Of a stretch of DNA of 64,000 nt, positions 20,893-29,741 are shown piece after piece. Position 1 is the stretch's first letter. Every line of letters starts with the position of its first letter. The position numbers and the translations under genes are program-made. The DNA lies in NCBI GenBank assembly GCA_032718475.1, contig JAUCBJ010007324.1:1-64000 (forward strand). Reading direction: 5' to 3'. The stretch comes from Nemertoderma westbladi. Its lineage: Eukaryota > Xenacoelomorpha > Nemertodermatida > Nemertodermatidae. The notes beneath the pieces were generated by a model. It was not told the DNA's origin and ran no database searches. It saw nothing but the letters and a program-made list of their open reading frames with translations.

Positions 20893-22400
20893 CTTTCTCT
20901 AGTCGACGCACTGTCTCTACTACGGCTGGGTCTATTCACCCCCGCCTCTCTCCCTACTACTGCGAGGCCTACCAGGCCCACCCCGGGTTGGCTCAACCCC
21001 GCTACCTCCTGCCTACCAACTACGTGGCCTACCAGGCCGCCGTCGGGTTGGCGCAACCCCGCCACTTCCTGTCTACTAACTACGTGGCCTACCAGGCCGC
21101 CGTCTGCCGGGCTATACACGTCTGGCACGTTCATATTAATAGCACCATTCCCAATATTATTTGTTAAATCAATTAAATTATTAGAATTTGAAACGGGATT
21201 ATTATTTAAATTATTTAAGTTAGAATTATTATTATTTTCAAAATTTAAATTGCTATTCGAATTATTTGAATTATTTTGATTATTCTGAATATTTGAATTA
21301 ATATTATTATTTGAATTTAAACTTAAATTACTATTACCGGGTAAAATATTTCCTGTAATAAAGGGATTAGGGTTATTTACTACGGTACTATTAATACCAA
21401 CATTTCCTAACGTACTACTACTACTCCCCCCGCCCGTACGGTTGCTGTACGTACTGTACGTGTACCGCACGCTCTGTTCTCTTGCCTCACGCTCTTCGCG
21501 TTCACTCTCTTGCTCCTTCCTTCCCCTCAGTCGCCACTCTAATTCTTCCATTTTTAATTTATATGCAGCCAGATTTATCTCCTGCACCCTTCTTTCTTTT
21601 GCGGAGGATGTAGCAGACTTATAGGTTGCGACGGACTCCCGCCGCCCCTCCGTCCTACTAACTTTCCCCCGCTCTCCGGGGTTCTCGCTGACCAACGAGA
21701 CCGAATCCTCGGAGCTAACCTCGGATTCGCCCTCGTGCGGTCCCGCCCAACCCACTAACTTAACTTCCCTGGCATCGACTAAGTATGGCCCTATGTACAC
21801 TACACCAGGCCCCATACCCCTACGTTCCCATAGCCCAAACAGTTCGATGGCAACCCCTCTCGCTCTCTCGCTGGCTAGTTCTCCCTGGCCAGAACGCACT
21901 AGGTAATCAAAGTATCTGTTCGACTCACCTAGTCGTCTCCTCAACTTCACCTGGTCTATCTCAGCCCCTCCTCTAGCTTCCTTCAGTTGTTCCCGGGTCG
22001 CGGCGTAGGCTCGTCGAAGTCGATCAGAAACCCCGACATCCTCGTCGCCGACCTCTCCTCTCTCCCTCCGGGTTCGGCGTCGTACCGTCGGCTCCACCGT
22101 TGCCGTTCCGGTGGGCCGTTCGTCGCCCTCGGTCTGTGGCTGACCGGCGACATCGGCATATCGACCGCCGCCCTGTGTCGACTCGTCTCTCTCCTCCCCC
22201 GTCTCGCTCTCTCCTCTACTCGACTCGCTCTCTCGCTGTAGACGACCCCCCACATCTTGGTTCGCCGGGTTGCTCGTTATCGACGTGGTCGACGTAGCAT
22301 CGACCGGCGTCGTGGGTCCGTATCGTCTCGCCGTGGCCTCGCGGATCGTTAGATCGTCGTCCGGGGTCCGCGGCGGTGTCGTTCCTCTCTCTCGACTCAT
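20817..22400 (-). CDS. element B Gag, N-terminal ORF
   Basis: 527 codons from ATG 22400. It begins MSRERGTTPPRTPDDDLTIR, closely matching the start of element A's Gag at 36694 (shared LTIREA, VRRRTRR and GEVGDEDVGVSDRL). It then has a helical part (YAATREQLKEARGGAEIDQV) and a Glu/Arg-rich coiled segment. An extreme Asn-rich low-complexity stretch of about 70 residues follows (NSNNNINSNIQNNQNN and on), then repeats of GGLVGHVVGRQEVAGL. The stop at 20817 results from the local duplication described separately. No catalytic motif is present. The Asn-rich part could favour condensation, which is speculation. Confidence 0.8.
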   Translation of the reverse strand: MSRERGTTPPRTPDDDLTIREATARRYGPTTPVDATSTTSITSNPANQDVGGRLQRESESSRGESETGEERDESTQGGGRYADVAGQPQTEGDERPTGTATVEPTVRRRTRRERGEVGDEDVGVSDRLRRAYAATREQLKEARGGAEIDQVKLRRRLGESNRYFDYLVRSGQGELASERARGVAIELFGLWERRGMGPGVVYIGPYLVDAREVKLVGWAGPHEGESEVSSEDSVSLVSENPGERGKVSRTEGRRESVATYKSATSSAKERRVQEINLAAYKLKMEELEWRLRGRKEQESEREEREAREQSVRYTYSTYSNRTGGGSSSSTLGNVGINSTVVNNPNPFITGNILPGNSNLSLNSNNNINSNIQNNQNNSNNSNSNLNFENNNNSNLNNLNNNPVSNSNNLIDLTNNIGNGAINMNVPDVYSPADGGLVGHVVSRQEVAGLRQPDGGLVGHVVGRQEVAGLSQPGVGLVGLAVVGREAGVNRPSRSRDSASTRERCRDEVRDIEVRCGGWGGGYGRPTT

Positions 22401-22451
22401 CTTCGTCTTTGGTAGCCGTCAGTCACAGCTCGGCAGGCCTAGTGTTAAGAC

Positions 22452-23002
22452 TGTGACGGGATCCGAGAGGATCCCGGTTTATCCGGTGTGTTTCGTACGC
22501 GTCCCCGCCCCGCCGTGTGAATGGAAAAGGTAATAATTGTTCTAGTGTCGTTGTCGAACTCTGATAACGTTGAGATAATAAATGATGAGTGATACAGATA
22601 GCACAGTAGATAAAGCTAATATACCGGTAATATGGTGACGGTGGCGACGACGGTCTTAACAGTCACCGTACTGCCTTACTGTACTGGGATAGCTGACTGA
22701 GTAAACTGAATGATATAATTACAGGTTACTGGTTATATTGCACGGTGGCCTTATTGCTACTCAATCGATGCCATTCCCCCCTCTGATTGGTTAATACCCT
22801 TGTTGGCGCCCCGTGGAGTATTCCCGTTCACTCCACCTGTTCTCCTTGGGTTAGGGGTTTGGCCCCTGACCCTCTATTGTGTGCTTCCTTCCCACTCTCA
22901 TTGGGATGGCACGAGTTGGTTAATTACCCAATCTCGTGGCTCCCAATATTGCTTATCGGCTAATAACTTTATGGGGTGTTGGCAGGATTGAATAAGCTAA
23001 CA
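22452..23002 (-). repeat. element B 5' LTR
   Basis: 551 bp, matching 15266-15816 with a single visible difference. It precedes the Gag start at 22400 in the direction of transcription by only about 50 bp. Confidence 0.95.
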
Positions 23003-23007
23003 GTGTG

Positions 23008-23495
23008 TGAAGGTAAAAAGAGTTTGCGTTGTTCGTCGTATATAATTTTCGGGTATAGATAGATATAGATAATGTGTTGTAATGTAGAGTACCTAAATGT
23101 TGATATATGGAAGGCGGGTAACGGTGATTGAAGTCCCGGCACTTCCCTAGCTAAACTAACCTAAACTAATACCAATAACACACTGAGGTAACTGAACTGA
23201 ATGATTGCTGGTACCTAATAATATATTGCACGGTTTGGCCTTGCTACAGTACCTAGCCGATGCTTCCCCCCCCCCCCTGATTGGCTAATATCCCTGTTGG
23301 CGCCCTTTGGAGTGTTCCCGTTCACTCCAGCTATTCTCTCTCGGTTAGGGGTTTGGCCCCTGACCCTCATTGTGTGTTTCTCCTTCCCACATTATTGGGG
23401 TGACACGAGTTATTGGTTACCCAATCTCGTGGCCCCCAATGTTGCTTAACGGTTGACTTTATGGGTTCGTGTTAGCGGAATTGAATAAGCTAACA
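23008..23495 (-). repeat. element A 3' LTR, inner part
   Basis: Continues the 65 bp at 15201-15265. Together they match 36745-37295 with about five substitutions and a poly-C length change (553 versus 551 bp). Confidence 0.93.
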
Positions 23496-24322
23496 CTCCC
23501 CCCCATGCTATCTTCCCGGTGAGAAGATAGCATCCACCTTAAAGTGCGCTACAATTCCGCTGGATCCCGATCTAGTATCGGGTGTGGGGTGGAACTATTT
23601 TCTCTCGGAGCCGGCTTTCCAGGCCGCTCCCTATGGGTATGATATCGCTACCCGGTTCGCCTGGCGTCCCATGTCGGGCCGATCGTGCGCTCCTCTCACA
23701 CGACTTTTGTTTCCCCAACACTTTCGCCACTTTGACTCCACTCCGTTCTCACCCTGACTCTCTTCTACTTCTCCTCTCTCTCACTCTAACTCTCGGACTT
23801 CCCTGTTCCTCACTCAGCCTCTTATCCTCCCCCCCCCCACACTTGGATTGCATTCGCACTCTCTCCGCACTCCGCACTATCACCTTTACTCGACCCCTCT
23901 TTGACCACCTTATCCTTTCTGACGAGTCTCACCCCCCCTCCTGTGCCGTCGCACTCGAGAAGTGTGAAATCGTCTGGTGTCTCGTCCATAGTACCATAGT
24001 CAGTTAGCCCCCCAGTCCCAGTAGCTAATTGAGAAAGGTTGTGTGACTATAGTACTTACTTCGAATGTATATTTTATGACTAAACTACTGATTACTACGT
24101 ACGTACATACAAATTGCACTCATTTTGGTTATTTAGATTACTTGAATTTGTACTTAATAGTTCGCACGTCTCACGTGGCGCCTTCCAGGCGTACCACGTC
24201 CAAGCCTGAATTTCTCTCCCCCCGGCCCTGGGAACCTATTTGTCCCTCTTGAGATAGTTCCCTCTGGCGTCCTCCTCCCTGGGTCGTTTCTTGGTCACTA
24301 CCGCTCCTCTGGTATCCGCTTT
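23496..24322 (-). other. element A 3' UTR after the exonuclease ORF
   Basis: Contains the polypurine tract (23496-23504 on the plus strand as ctccccccc) and the hairpin at 23505-23533. A segment of about 250 bp is shared with B (gctggatcccgatct, ggagccggctttcc, gggccgatcgtgcgc). The remainder up to the ORF stop is not shared with B and holds no further open frame. Confidence 0.7.
23505..23533 (-). promoter_or_regulatory. hairpin next to polypurine tract, element A
   Basis: Same 11-bp stem as B's hairpin (atgctatcttc / gaagatagcat), with loop ccggtga in place of ccggtaa. Confidence 0.7.
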
Positions 24323-26548
24323 CTATCTTCGGACTTTCGCCACCACCTCCCTACTGATTCCGGTCATCGGCTCCTTGGGCGCTGGTGTTATCAGTGCCCG
24401 ATATCGCTTCGCGGGTGGCCCCTCCGAGTGGCCCTGTTGTCTCCCCCTGGTGACGTCCCATAAGATCATCTTCATTGCCCGCGGCACATGCTCCGCCAAG
24501 AAATCCCTAAACTCCCCTCGGTTCTGTGGCATCCACCTGTCCAAATACCTTTGTGTATTCATTACCCCGGCGTATGACGCCGCCGTTGCTACCTCTTGAT
24601 AGGTAAACGGTAACCTCCTCTTTATGATCTCCAAGTGAGCCTCCTGGTTGATTAGGAAGAAACCCCACTTAAACTCCTGGGCCTTCATGCGTTGCCGCGT
24701 CATGGCCCCGACGTCGGCCCATTCTTCGAAGATCTTGAACTTCTCCTCATCGTCCATCCAGTCGCACTGGCGTCCGTAGTGTCCCCGAAAGTTGCACTTC
24801 GGACATCGGTTATGCAACCGTGGACACGCTCCCATCCTGTGGCTCGTCTCGTGGCAGTAGAGACAGCTGGTCCCCTTCTGGAACCGGTACAAACATATCT
24901 TTTCCTGGTGGGTCTGTCTCCCACAGTAGTCGCAACCGAGTACCAATGTCTCCCGCCCCACGTCGTCTTTTGTCCCAAGCGATCTCCGCGGTCTGTGGAG
25001 TCGCTGATAGGCGAACTTCTGGACGTTAGCGTCCCTGTCTACGTCGATCTCCTCTCCCCTCCCGGGCATCGTCTCCCCGAATACTACCCGTGGTGCCGTC
25101 CCCGGTTGTACGCCCAACCTGATGGTGCTCCCCGCGAAGTCCATTGCCGGCTCCTCGTGCACCCAGGCCCGCTTGCCGGGTTTGTCCCAGAAGGCTGTCG
25201 CCCCACTGGCCGTCACCACCCTCCCGCCAACCCAGTCCGTGTCCGAGTGGCCTATCCTCTCGATGGGCGGCACCTCTCCGAACTCGTCGTCGTCCTCGTC
25301 CTCCTCTAGTAGTGGTTCCAACCCCGGTATCATGGTGGACCCACTATGTCCCTTCCCGCCTTGGTTCTTGCCCATAACTCTCCATTCCTCAAGCTCCCCT
25401 AGCTTCCTCTGCGGTTGATCGCCCTCGGCGCCCGCTGGTATGGGCATCGCTTGCAATCCCGACGTCGACTGTTTCGGTGATCCCACCGTCCACCCTAACT
25501 CTCGCCCCGAAGACTCCCCCGAACTCCCTGATGACATCCAACGGAGTTCGTCTGAGTCCGCTTGTTCCTCGAAGCCGTAGCTCTGCGCCCTAGCTTCCTC
25601 CTCCCTCTCTTCTGCTTCTCTTCTCTCCCATCTAGCAATTTCTTCCAATCGCTTCGCTTCTTGTCTGTCCGCTTCTAGCTGCTCCCACCTCTGATATGGC
25701 GTATCTACCTCCCTGTCTACCAGATGTCGGTGGTTGTAGTACACCGACTCGCCCTTCGGCCCCGGGTGGTCTACCAGACCCTCGAAAGCCGTTTTAAAGG
25801 CCTTTCTGTAGCTCAGGGGTGATCCCGATAGCAGAAATGCCGTTGGTTCCTTCCCAATGACGATAGTCATGAATAGGTTTAGTAAACCTATCATTATCCA
25901 GTCCTCCTGCAGGATATATCGCTTCTGATATACCTTTATCGCTCCTCTCCGGAATTGATACACCTCTTGTTTCCCTGGCCTCGCTCCCCACTTCAGCGAG
26001 TTAGCCAGCTCTGCTCCGTACTCTTCTCTGGACTTTCCCCAGTCTGTTGGTTTGTGACACACGAGCCCCAATAACTGGCCCATCGCCACTGCTCCGCACT
26101 GGCCTGTGTTCTCCACTATTCCCAACCCGTCCGGCGCTGTCATAGCCATGAAGACCGTCTGCGTGTCCAGAAGGTTGGGGGTGTCCGGACCGATGATTCT
26201 CTCCGCGTCGTCGCGAATCGCCGATCCCACTTTCGTCGTCGACTTCTCTCGTACCAGGACTTGCACCGCTTTCGGCAACCGGTTTAATTTCGGCCCGTCC
26301 TTGTTCCCATACGTTCCTAGGTCGAATAGGAAAATGTCCCCATTTGGCGCGGCCAAATGTAGGAGTATGGTTCTGGCCAACCCCGCTGATCCTCGTCTCG
26401 AACCCGGCTCGTCTTCCACGGTTCCCTCGTCGTCTAGCATCATATATCCTCCCCTGCAGACGGACTCTACGAACCTCTTCCAATCTTTCTTCGGCGAATC
26501 CCTCGCGTACTTCGGAATCCCGAACTTCTCCTCGTCTCCCTTTACCAC
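24323..26548 (-). CDS. exonuclease-like (DEDD, RNase D/EXD1-type) plus three CCHC knuckles, in element A
   Basis: 741 codons counted from a GTG at 26548. Residues about 35-235 read like an RNase D/WRN/EXD1 3'-5' exonuclease. Exo I is MMLDDEG (D39, E41), followed by ILLHLAAPNGDIFLFDL, with Exo II in KVGSAIRDDAERI (D113/D114) and LLDTQTVF. KWGARP and RYILQEDWIMIGLLNLF then resemble the Exo III end. There Tyr and Asp are four residues apart rather than the usual three, so activity is uncertain. Residues about 285-330 form a charged coiled coil, and 340-520 are acidic and disordered-looking. Residues 539-595 hold three perfect C-X2-C-X4-H-X4-C knuckles (CDYCGRQTHQEKIC, CLYCHETSHRMGAC, CPKCNFRGHYGRQC). 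The native start is probably ATG 26783, now separated by two in-frame stops and a frameshift. It lies between integrase and 3' LTR, the env position. Retroelement gene, not host, by location. Confidence 0.7.
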   Translation of the reverse strand: MVKGDEEKFGIPKYARDSPKKDWKRFVESVCRGGYMMLDDEGTVEDEPGSRRGSAGLARTILLHLAAPNGDIFLFDLGTYGNKDGPKLNRLPKAVQVLVREKSTTKVGSAIRDDAERIIGPDTPNLLDTQTVFMAMTAPDGLGIVENTGQCGAVAMGQLLGLVCHKPTDWGKSREEYGAELANSLKWGARPGKQEVYQFRRGAIKVYQKRYILQEDWIMIGLLNLFMTIVIGKEPTAFLLSGSPLSYRKAFKTAFEGLVDHPGPKGESVYYNHRHLVDREVDTPYQRWEQLEADRQEAKRLEEIARWERREAEEREEEARAQSYGFEEQADSDELRWMSSGSSGESSGRELGWTVGSPKQSTSGLQAMPIPAGAEGDQPQRKLGELEEWRVMGKNQGGKGHSGSTMIPGLEPLLEEDEDDDEFGEVPPIERIGHSDTDWVGGRVVTASGATAFWDKPGKRAWVHEEPAMDFAGSTIRLGVQPGTAPRVVFGETMPGRGEEIDVDRDANVQKFAYQRLHRPRRSLGTKDDVGRETLVLGCDYCGRQTHQEKICLYRFQKGTSCLYCHETSHRMGACPRLHNRCPKCNFRGHYGRQCDWMDDEEKFKIFEEWADVGAMTRQRMKAQEFKWGFFLINQEAHLEIIKRRLPFTYQEVATAASYAGVMNTQRYLDRWMPQNRGEFRDFLAEHVPRAMKMILWDVTRGRQQGHSEGPPAKRYRALITPAPKEPMTGISREVVAKVRR

Positions 26549-26783
26549 GTAGTGGAAATGCCCGAAGATCGCGTTGTCCAGCGACGGCGTCCCTTATGTC
26601 CCGACCAGCCGCTGTTCGTGCATTTCTCTGAAATGGTCTTGTAGCGCTCGTGCTGCGTGACCCCTCTCCAGTCATTCGTAGTACCCTCTCGTCTTCTCTT
26701 CCGGATGCCTCTTGGTGAAGTCCACCAGTATCTCCTTCCCTCCTTGCTCCGCCTTTCTCTTTCTGATCAGTTTCCCCGCCATT
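26549..26783 (-). pseudogene. broken 5' end of the exonuclease ORF
   Basis: Upstream of the open frame the minus strand still reads as protein-like sequence (EILVDFTKRHPEEKTRGYYE, then a stop, ARALQDHFREMHEQRLVG, then a stop, then SLDNAIFGHFHYV joining the main ORF). An ATG at 26783 opens MAGKLIRK in a frame offset by one base. This suggests the ancestral start was at 26783 and that this copy suffered two nonsense changes and one frameshift. Confidence 0.5.
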
Positions 26784-26801
26784 TCGAACTCTCCCGATCG
26801 C

Positions 26802-26844
26802 TCACTTATAAGATGGTGCCTTACCAAGGCGCAATATAAGTGAG
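26802..26844 (-). promoter_or_regulatory. hairpin just upstream of the exonuclease ORF
   Basis: Perfect 10-bp inverted repeat (ctcacttata / tataagtgag) enclosing a second 5-bp stem (gcctt/aaggc), about 20 bp upstream of ATG 26783. It also supplies TATA-like sequence on both strands. It could mark a start or splice signal for a separate exonuclease transcript, or be chance. Confidence 0.4.
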
Positions 26845-27254
26845 TGATGCAGCTAGGATGGTCTATACGGTCCGATAATGGCCTATTCCTTATTTAACTA
26901 CGCCTAATAGCCTAAATTCCTACTATTTAATTCTGTAGCTAGTAAATGTACCCTAATTTCGGTTTCTGTCAGTTGCTTTTATTATGTTCCAGAATTTTCA
27001 TATTGATGTTACCATAATTTGTAATTTTGCCCTTTTCTTATTTAATTTTATTTTGATTTTAATCCTACTGTCCTACTACTTGCTACTGCCTATGGATTAT
27101 TCTATCTCCTAATCCACATTCTGGCCTACTCTGTGGGCCTGTGCAGTACAGCAGTATGCCTCGCGTGGCCACACGATTTATCCAGCTGTACTCATATGCC
27201 CCCCTCTCGCTACTAACTACTGACTAATATCTATACTATATATACCCTTCTACC
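26845..27254 (-). other. A internal spacer between integrase and exonuclease ORFs
   Basis: AT-rich and without open frames. I see no motif beyond short T-rich runs. Confidence 0.5.
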
Positions 27255-27780
27255 TCTATCTCTATCTCTTACTAACTAGTACTACGTACTTTCTTGCTAA
27301 CTCTTACTCTCTCTAACTAACTAACGGTACTACGTACCCTCTAACTCTTACTCTCTCTCTAACTAACGGTACTACGTACCCTCTAACTCTCTAACTAACG
27401 GTACTACATACCCTCTAACTCTCTAACTAACGGTACTACGTACCCTCTAACTCTCTAGCTAACGGTACTACGTACCCTCTAACTCTCTAACTAACGGTAC
27501 TACATACCCTCTAACTCTCTAACTAACGGTACTACGTACCCTCTAACTCTCTAACTAACGGTACTACGTACCCTCTAACTCTCTAGCTAACGGTACTACG
27601 TACCCTCTAACTCTCTAACTAACGGTACTATGTACCCTCTAACTCTCTAACTAACGGTACTACTTACCCTCTAACTCTCTAACTAACGGTACTACGTACC
27701 CTCTAACTGACTCCTAACTAACTAACTAACTCTAGGTACTACGTACCTTCTAACTGACTCCTAACTAACTAACTAACTCT
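27255..27780. repeat. about 31-bp tandem repeats in element A
   Basis: Roughly sixteen units of ctaactctctaactaacggt plus actacgtaccct. Each contains ggtac-tac-gtacc, an inverted repeat with a 3-nt loop. Most are 30-31 bp; outer copies are looser. It lies downstream of integrase in the 3' part of A. Confidence 0.9.
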
Positions 27781-27804
27781 AATTATTTTTTATTTTTTTT
27801 TTAT

Positions 27805-27865
27805 TTTATTGTGTGGGAAGGGCGTCTCGCCCTCAATCCCACCCCCCTCAGTCCAAAACTTGGAC
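27805..27865 (-). promoter_or_regulatory. post-integrase hairpins and poly(A) signal, element A
   Basis: Just after the integrase stop (27891) are GTCCAAAACTTGGAC (27851-27865) and GGGCGTCTCGCCC (27820-27832), then AATAAA on the minus strand at 27810-27805. The hairpins match B's at 17296-17326. A poly(A) signal here would end gag-pol messages before the exonuclease ORF, so that ORF may need its own transcript. Confidence 0.5.
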
Positions 27866-27890
27866 GACTAAACTCCAATCAAACGACAAT

Positions 27891-29468
27891 CTAGGGTGCT
27901 CCTTCTAATAGACAGCATTTCCCTACAGCTCTCCTGTAGGTTTTCATGTCCTTCGCACCTATCTTGCCTCCTATCCGCACTTCTACCGATCGGACTCTTC
28001 CGTCCTCATCGGAGTAAGTGCCTACAACTCTCGCCAACCGCCACTGGTTGTTGATGATAGTATCATCCGTAACGATTACGAGATCTCCCTCTTTTAGCTC
28101 CCTATTCGATTTCCTCCACTTGCTTCTTTTGTGAAGCGTGGGTAGGTATTCCTCAACCCACCTCCTCCAATACTCTGCGCTTATCGCTTTAGCGAATTTC
28201 CAACTCTGGCGGGAGTGTATGTCGTCTGGATCTACACCCCGCATATCGATGGTCGCTGGCCTTTCCATTAGAAAATGGCTAGGCGTCAGCACATCTAATG
28301 ACTCAGGGTCATCATTCTCCGGGCATAGCGGTCTGCTATTAATGATACCCTCGCACTTCGCAAGTACTGTTCTCAAGACGTCCTCCGTGACCAAATGGGT
28401 GTTCATTAACTTCGTCATGAGACGCTTCAAACTGCCCACCAGTCTCTCGACGCATCCTAGCGTATGTGGTGCATACGGCGTCCTTCTCTCCCACTTTACT
28501 TGTCGTCGTCTCATGGCTGCCCTGACTTCCTCCCCTTCCAAGATGTCCAAGGCCTCTGCCATCTCGTTCTCTGCCCCCACAATGTTGGTTCCGCTGTCGG
28601 AGTACATTACTGTGATCATCCCACCTTTGCGGTCTCTGAACCTCTCTAATGCATTAATGAATTCTGATGCGGTTGCATCTTGGGCGAGTTCTATCCCTAC
28701 CGCCCATGTGTTGTTGCATACGAAGATAATGCCGTAGCGTTTCTCCGTGTGTCGCATCACTTTGATCTTTATCGGCCCAAACATGTCCACACCGCAATGC
28801 GTAAATGGCGGGTCGTGCTGTCTTACCCTACTCGCCGGTAGTGGCGCCATCTCCTGTATGGCTCGCTCCTTCTTCGCTCGTCGGCAGGTCTGGCACTGCC
28901 CCACTACCGCTTTTACCTTCTTCCTCAACTGCTTGACCCAAAAGGTCCTCCGTATCTCCGTAAGGGTTCGGTTGGTGCCCCCATGCAATATCGACTTGTG
29001 GGAGTCCCAGATAATCTGGTGGACTATTGGCGATCCTGTAGGGATGATGATGGGCTTCGGTGGTACGACGATACTGTTGTTGTAACCCACCCTAGAGTTC
29101 ATTACTAGAATCCCGTCATCATTAAGTTGTGGTGACAGCGTGATCAGCTCGCTGTCCCGTTGAAGATGCTGTTGCTTACCGATGCGTTCCACCTCGTCAC
29201 CATAGTTCTTCCGTTGTTCATAGCGGAACACTGCTTTGGCCGCTCCTTCCAGATCTATGGTTGTCCCGATCTTCTTGCCTTTGCCAACTCCCGCGAGAAA
29301 ATTCCCGAAGGCTCTCCAGTACGCCACTAATTTCTTGGTCTTATACCAACTAGAGCTGTAGCTGAGGAGTTTATCCGTCGGGTTATCGCATAATTCTTGT
29401 TTTGGTTGCCCGACGGCCCTAGCACTGAATTTATCCTCCTTTCCCTTCACTGTGTCTCTTACTGCCAT
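27891..29468 (-). CDS. element A integrase
   Basis: 525 codons from ATG 29468. The first 100 residues are the short remnant after the deletion plus the pre-integrase region (LSYSSSWYKTKKLVAYWRAF). The zinc-binding HHCC follows (HKSILHGG, then CQTCRRAK). The catalytic core has D in CGVDMFGPI, D in MYSDSGTNIVGAENEM and E in GCVERLVGSLKRL, a complete DDE triad in BEL spacing. The C-terminus (LKEGDLVIVTDDTIINNQWR and LARVVGTY) is the usual BEL integrase tail. Within the element it is in frame with the RT fragment upstream, apart from a stop. All catalytic residues are intact, so this domain may still be functional. Confidence 0.9.
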   Translation of the reverse strand: MAVRDTVKGKEDKFSARAVGQPKQELCDNPTDKLLSYSSSWYKTKKLVAYWRAFGNFLAGVGKGKKIGTTIDLEGAAKAVFRYEQRKNYGDEVERIGKQQHLQRDSELITLSPQLNDDGILVMNSRVGYNNSIVVPPKPIIIPTGSPIVHQIIWDSHKSILHGGTNRTLTEIRRTFWVKQLRKKVKAVVGQCQTCRRAKKERAIQEMAPLPASRVRQHDPPFTHCGVDMFGPIKIKVMRHTEKRYGIIFVCNNTWAVGIELAQDATASEFINALERFRDRKGGMITVMYSDSGTNIVGAENEMAEALDILEGEEVRAAMRRRQVKWERRTPYAPHTLGCVERLVGSLKRLMTKLMNTHLVTEDVLRTVLAKCEGIINSRPLCPENDDPESLDVLTPSHFLMERPATIDMRGVDPDDIHSRQSWKFAKAISAEYWRRWVEEYLPTLHKRSKWRKSNRELKEGDLVIVTDDTIINNQWRLARVVGTYSDEDGRVRSVEVRIGGKIGAKDMKTYRRAVGKCCLLEGAP

Positions 29469-29741
29469 AGTCGTCGTAAATGAAGACTACTTGGCTCCCA
29501 TGTTCTGTACTATCATCTTGTACGTCGGTACAATCGACGGCTCTTCATTGCTGTTGTACCATAAGAAGCGTTGGCTATCGCTATCTTCTTCCGTTACACG
29601 GACTTGGTTGAACATGCCCTCTATATCACATGTGAAGGCGTGTTTCCCATTCCTGAATCTAAGTAGGACCTCGATCCCCGAGTTGTAGATATTGGGACCC
29701 TCCAGCAGATAGTCGTTTAGGCATTTTCCGTTCGTCTTGGC
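29469..29741 (-). pseudogene. element A reverse transcriptase fragment
   Basis: The same minus frame as the protease ORF continues after stop codon 29744-29742 with CLNDYLLEGPNIYNSG, HAFTCDIEGMFNQV (RT motif A) and SQRFLWYNSNEEPS. It then meets another TAG just before the integrase ORF, again in frame. The YVDD box, thumb and RNase H are missing: the sequence passes from the region after 'RFLWY' (MIVQNMGAK) almost directly to pre-integrase sequence. That is an apparently in-frame internal deletion. Confidence 0.8.

Larger units (their letters stand above)
15266..23002 (-). mobile_element. BEL/Pao element B (Gag-protease only, very young)
   Basis: A 7,737-bp minus-strand element inserted in A's 3' LTR, with the 5-bp duplication GTGTG at 15261-15265 and 23003-23007. 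Its two LTRs are both 551 bp (15266-15816 and 22452-23002) and I see only one difference between them (15798 G versus 22984 A), so it is very young. Between them lie only a Gag-like ORF and a Gag-protease ORF; RT, RNase H and integrase are absent. Terminal and internal LTR motifs are shared with A, so the two are one family and B is likely mobilised in trans. Confidence 0.93.

Noticed and set aside
24323-26548. Exonuclease ORF as a host gene or a separate TE inserted in A
   Set aside because: No target duplication or terminal repeats around it; its GC-rich composition and strand match A; it ends just before A's own 3' UTR, polypurine tract and LTR.
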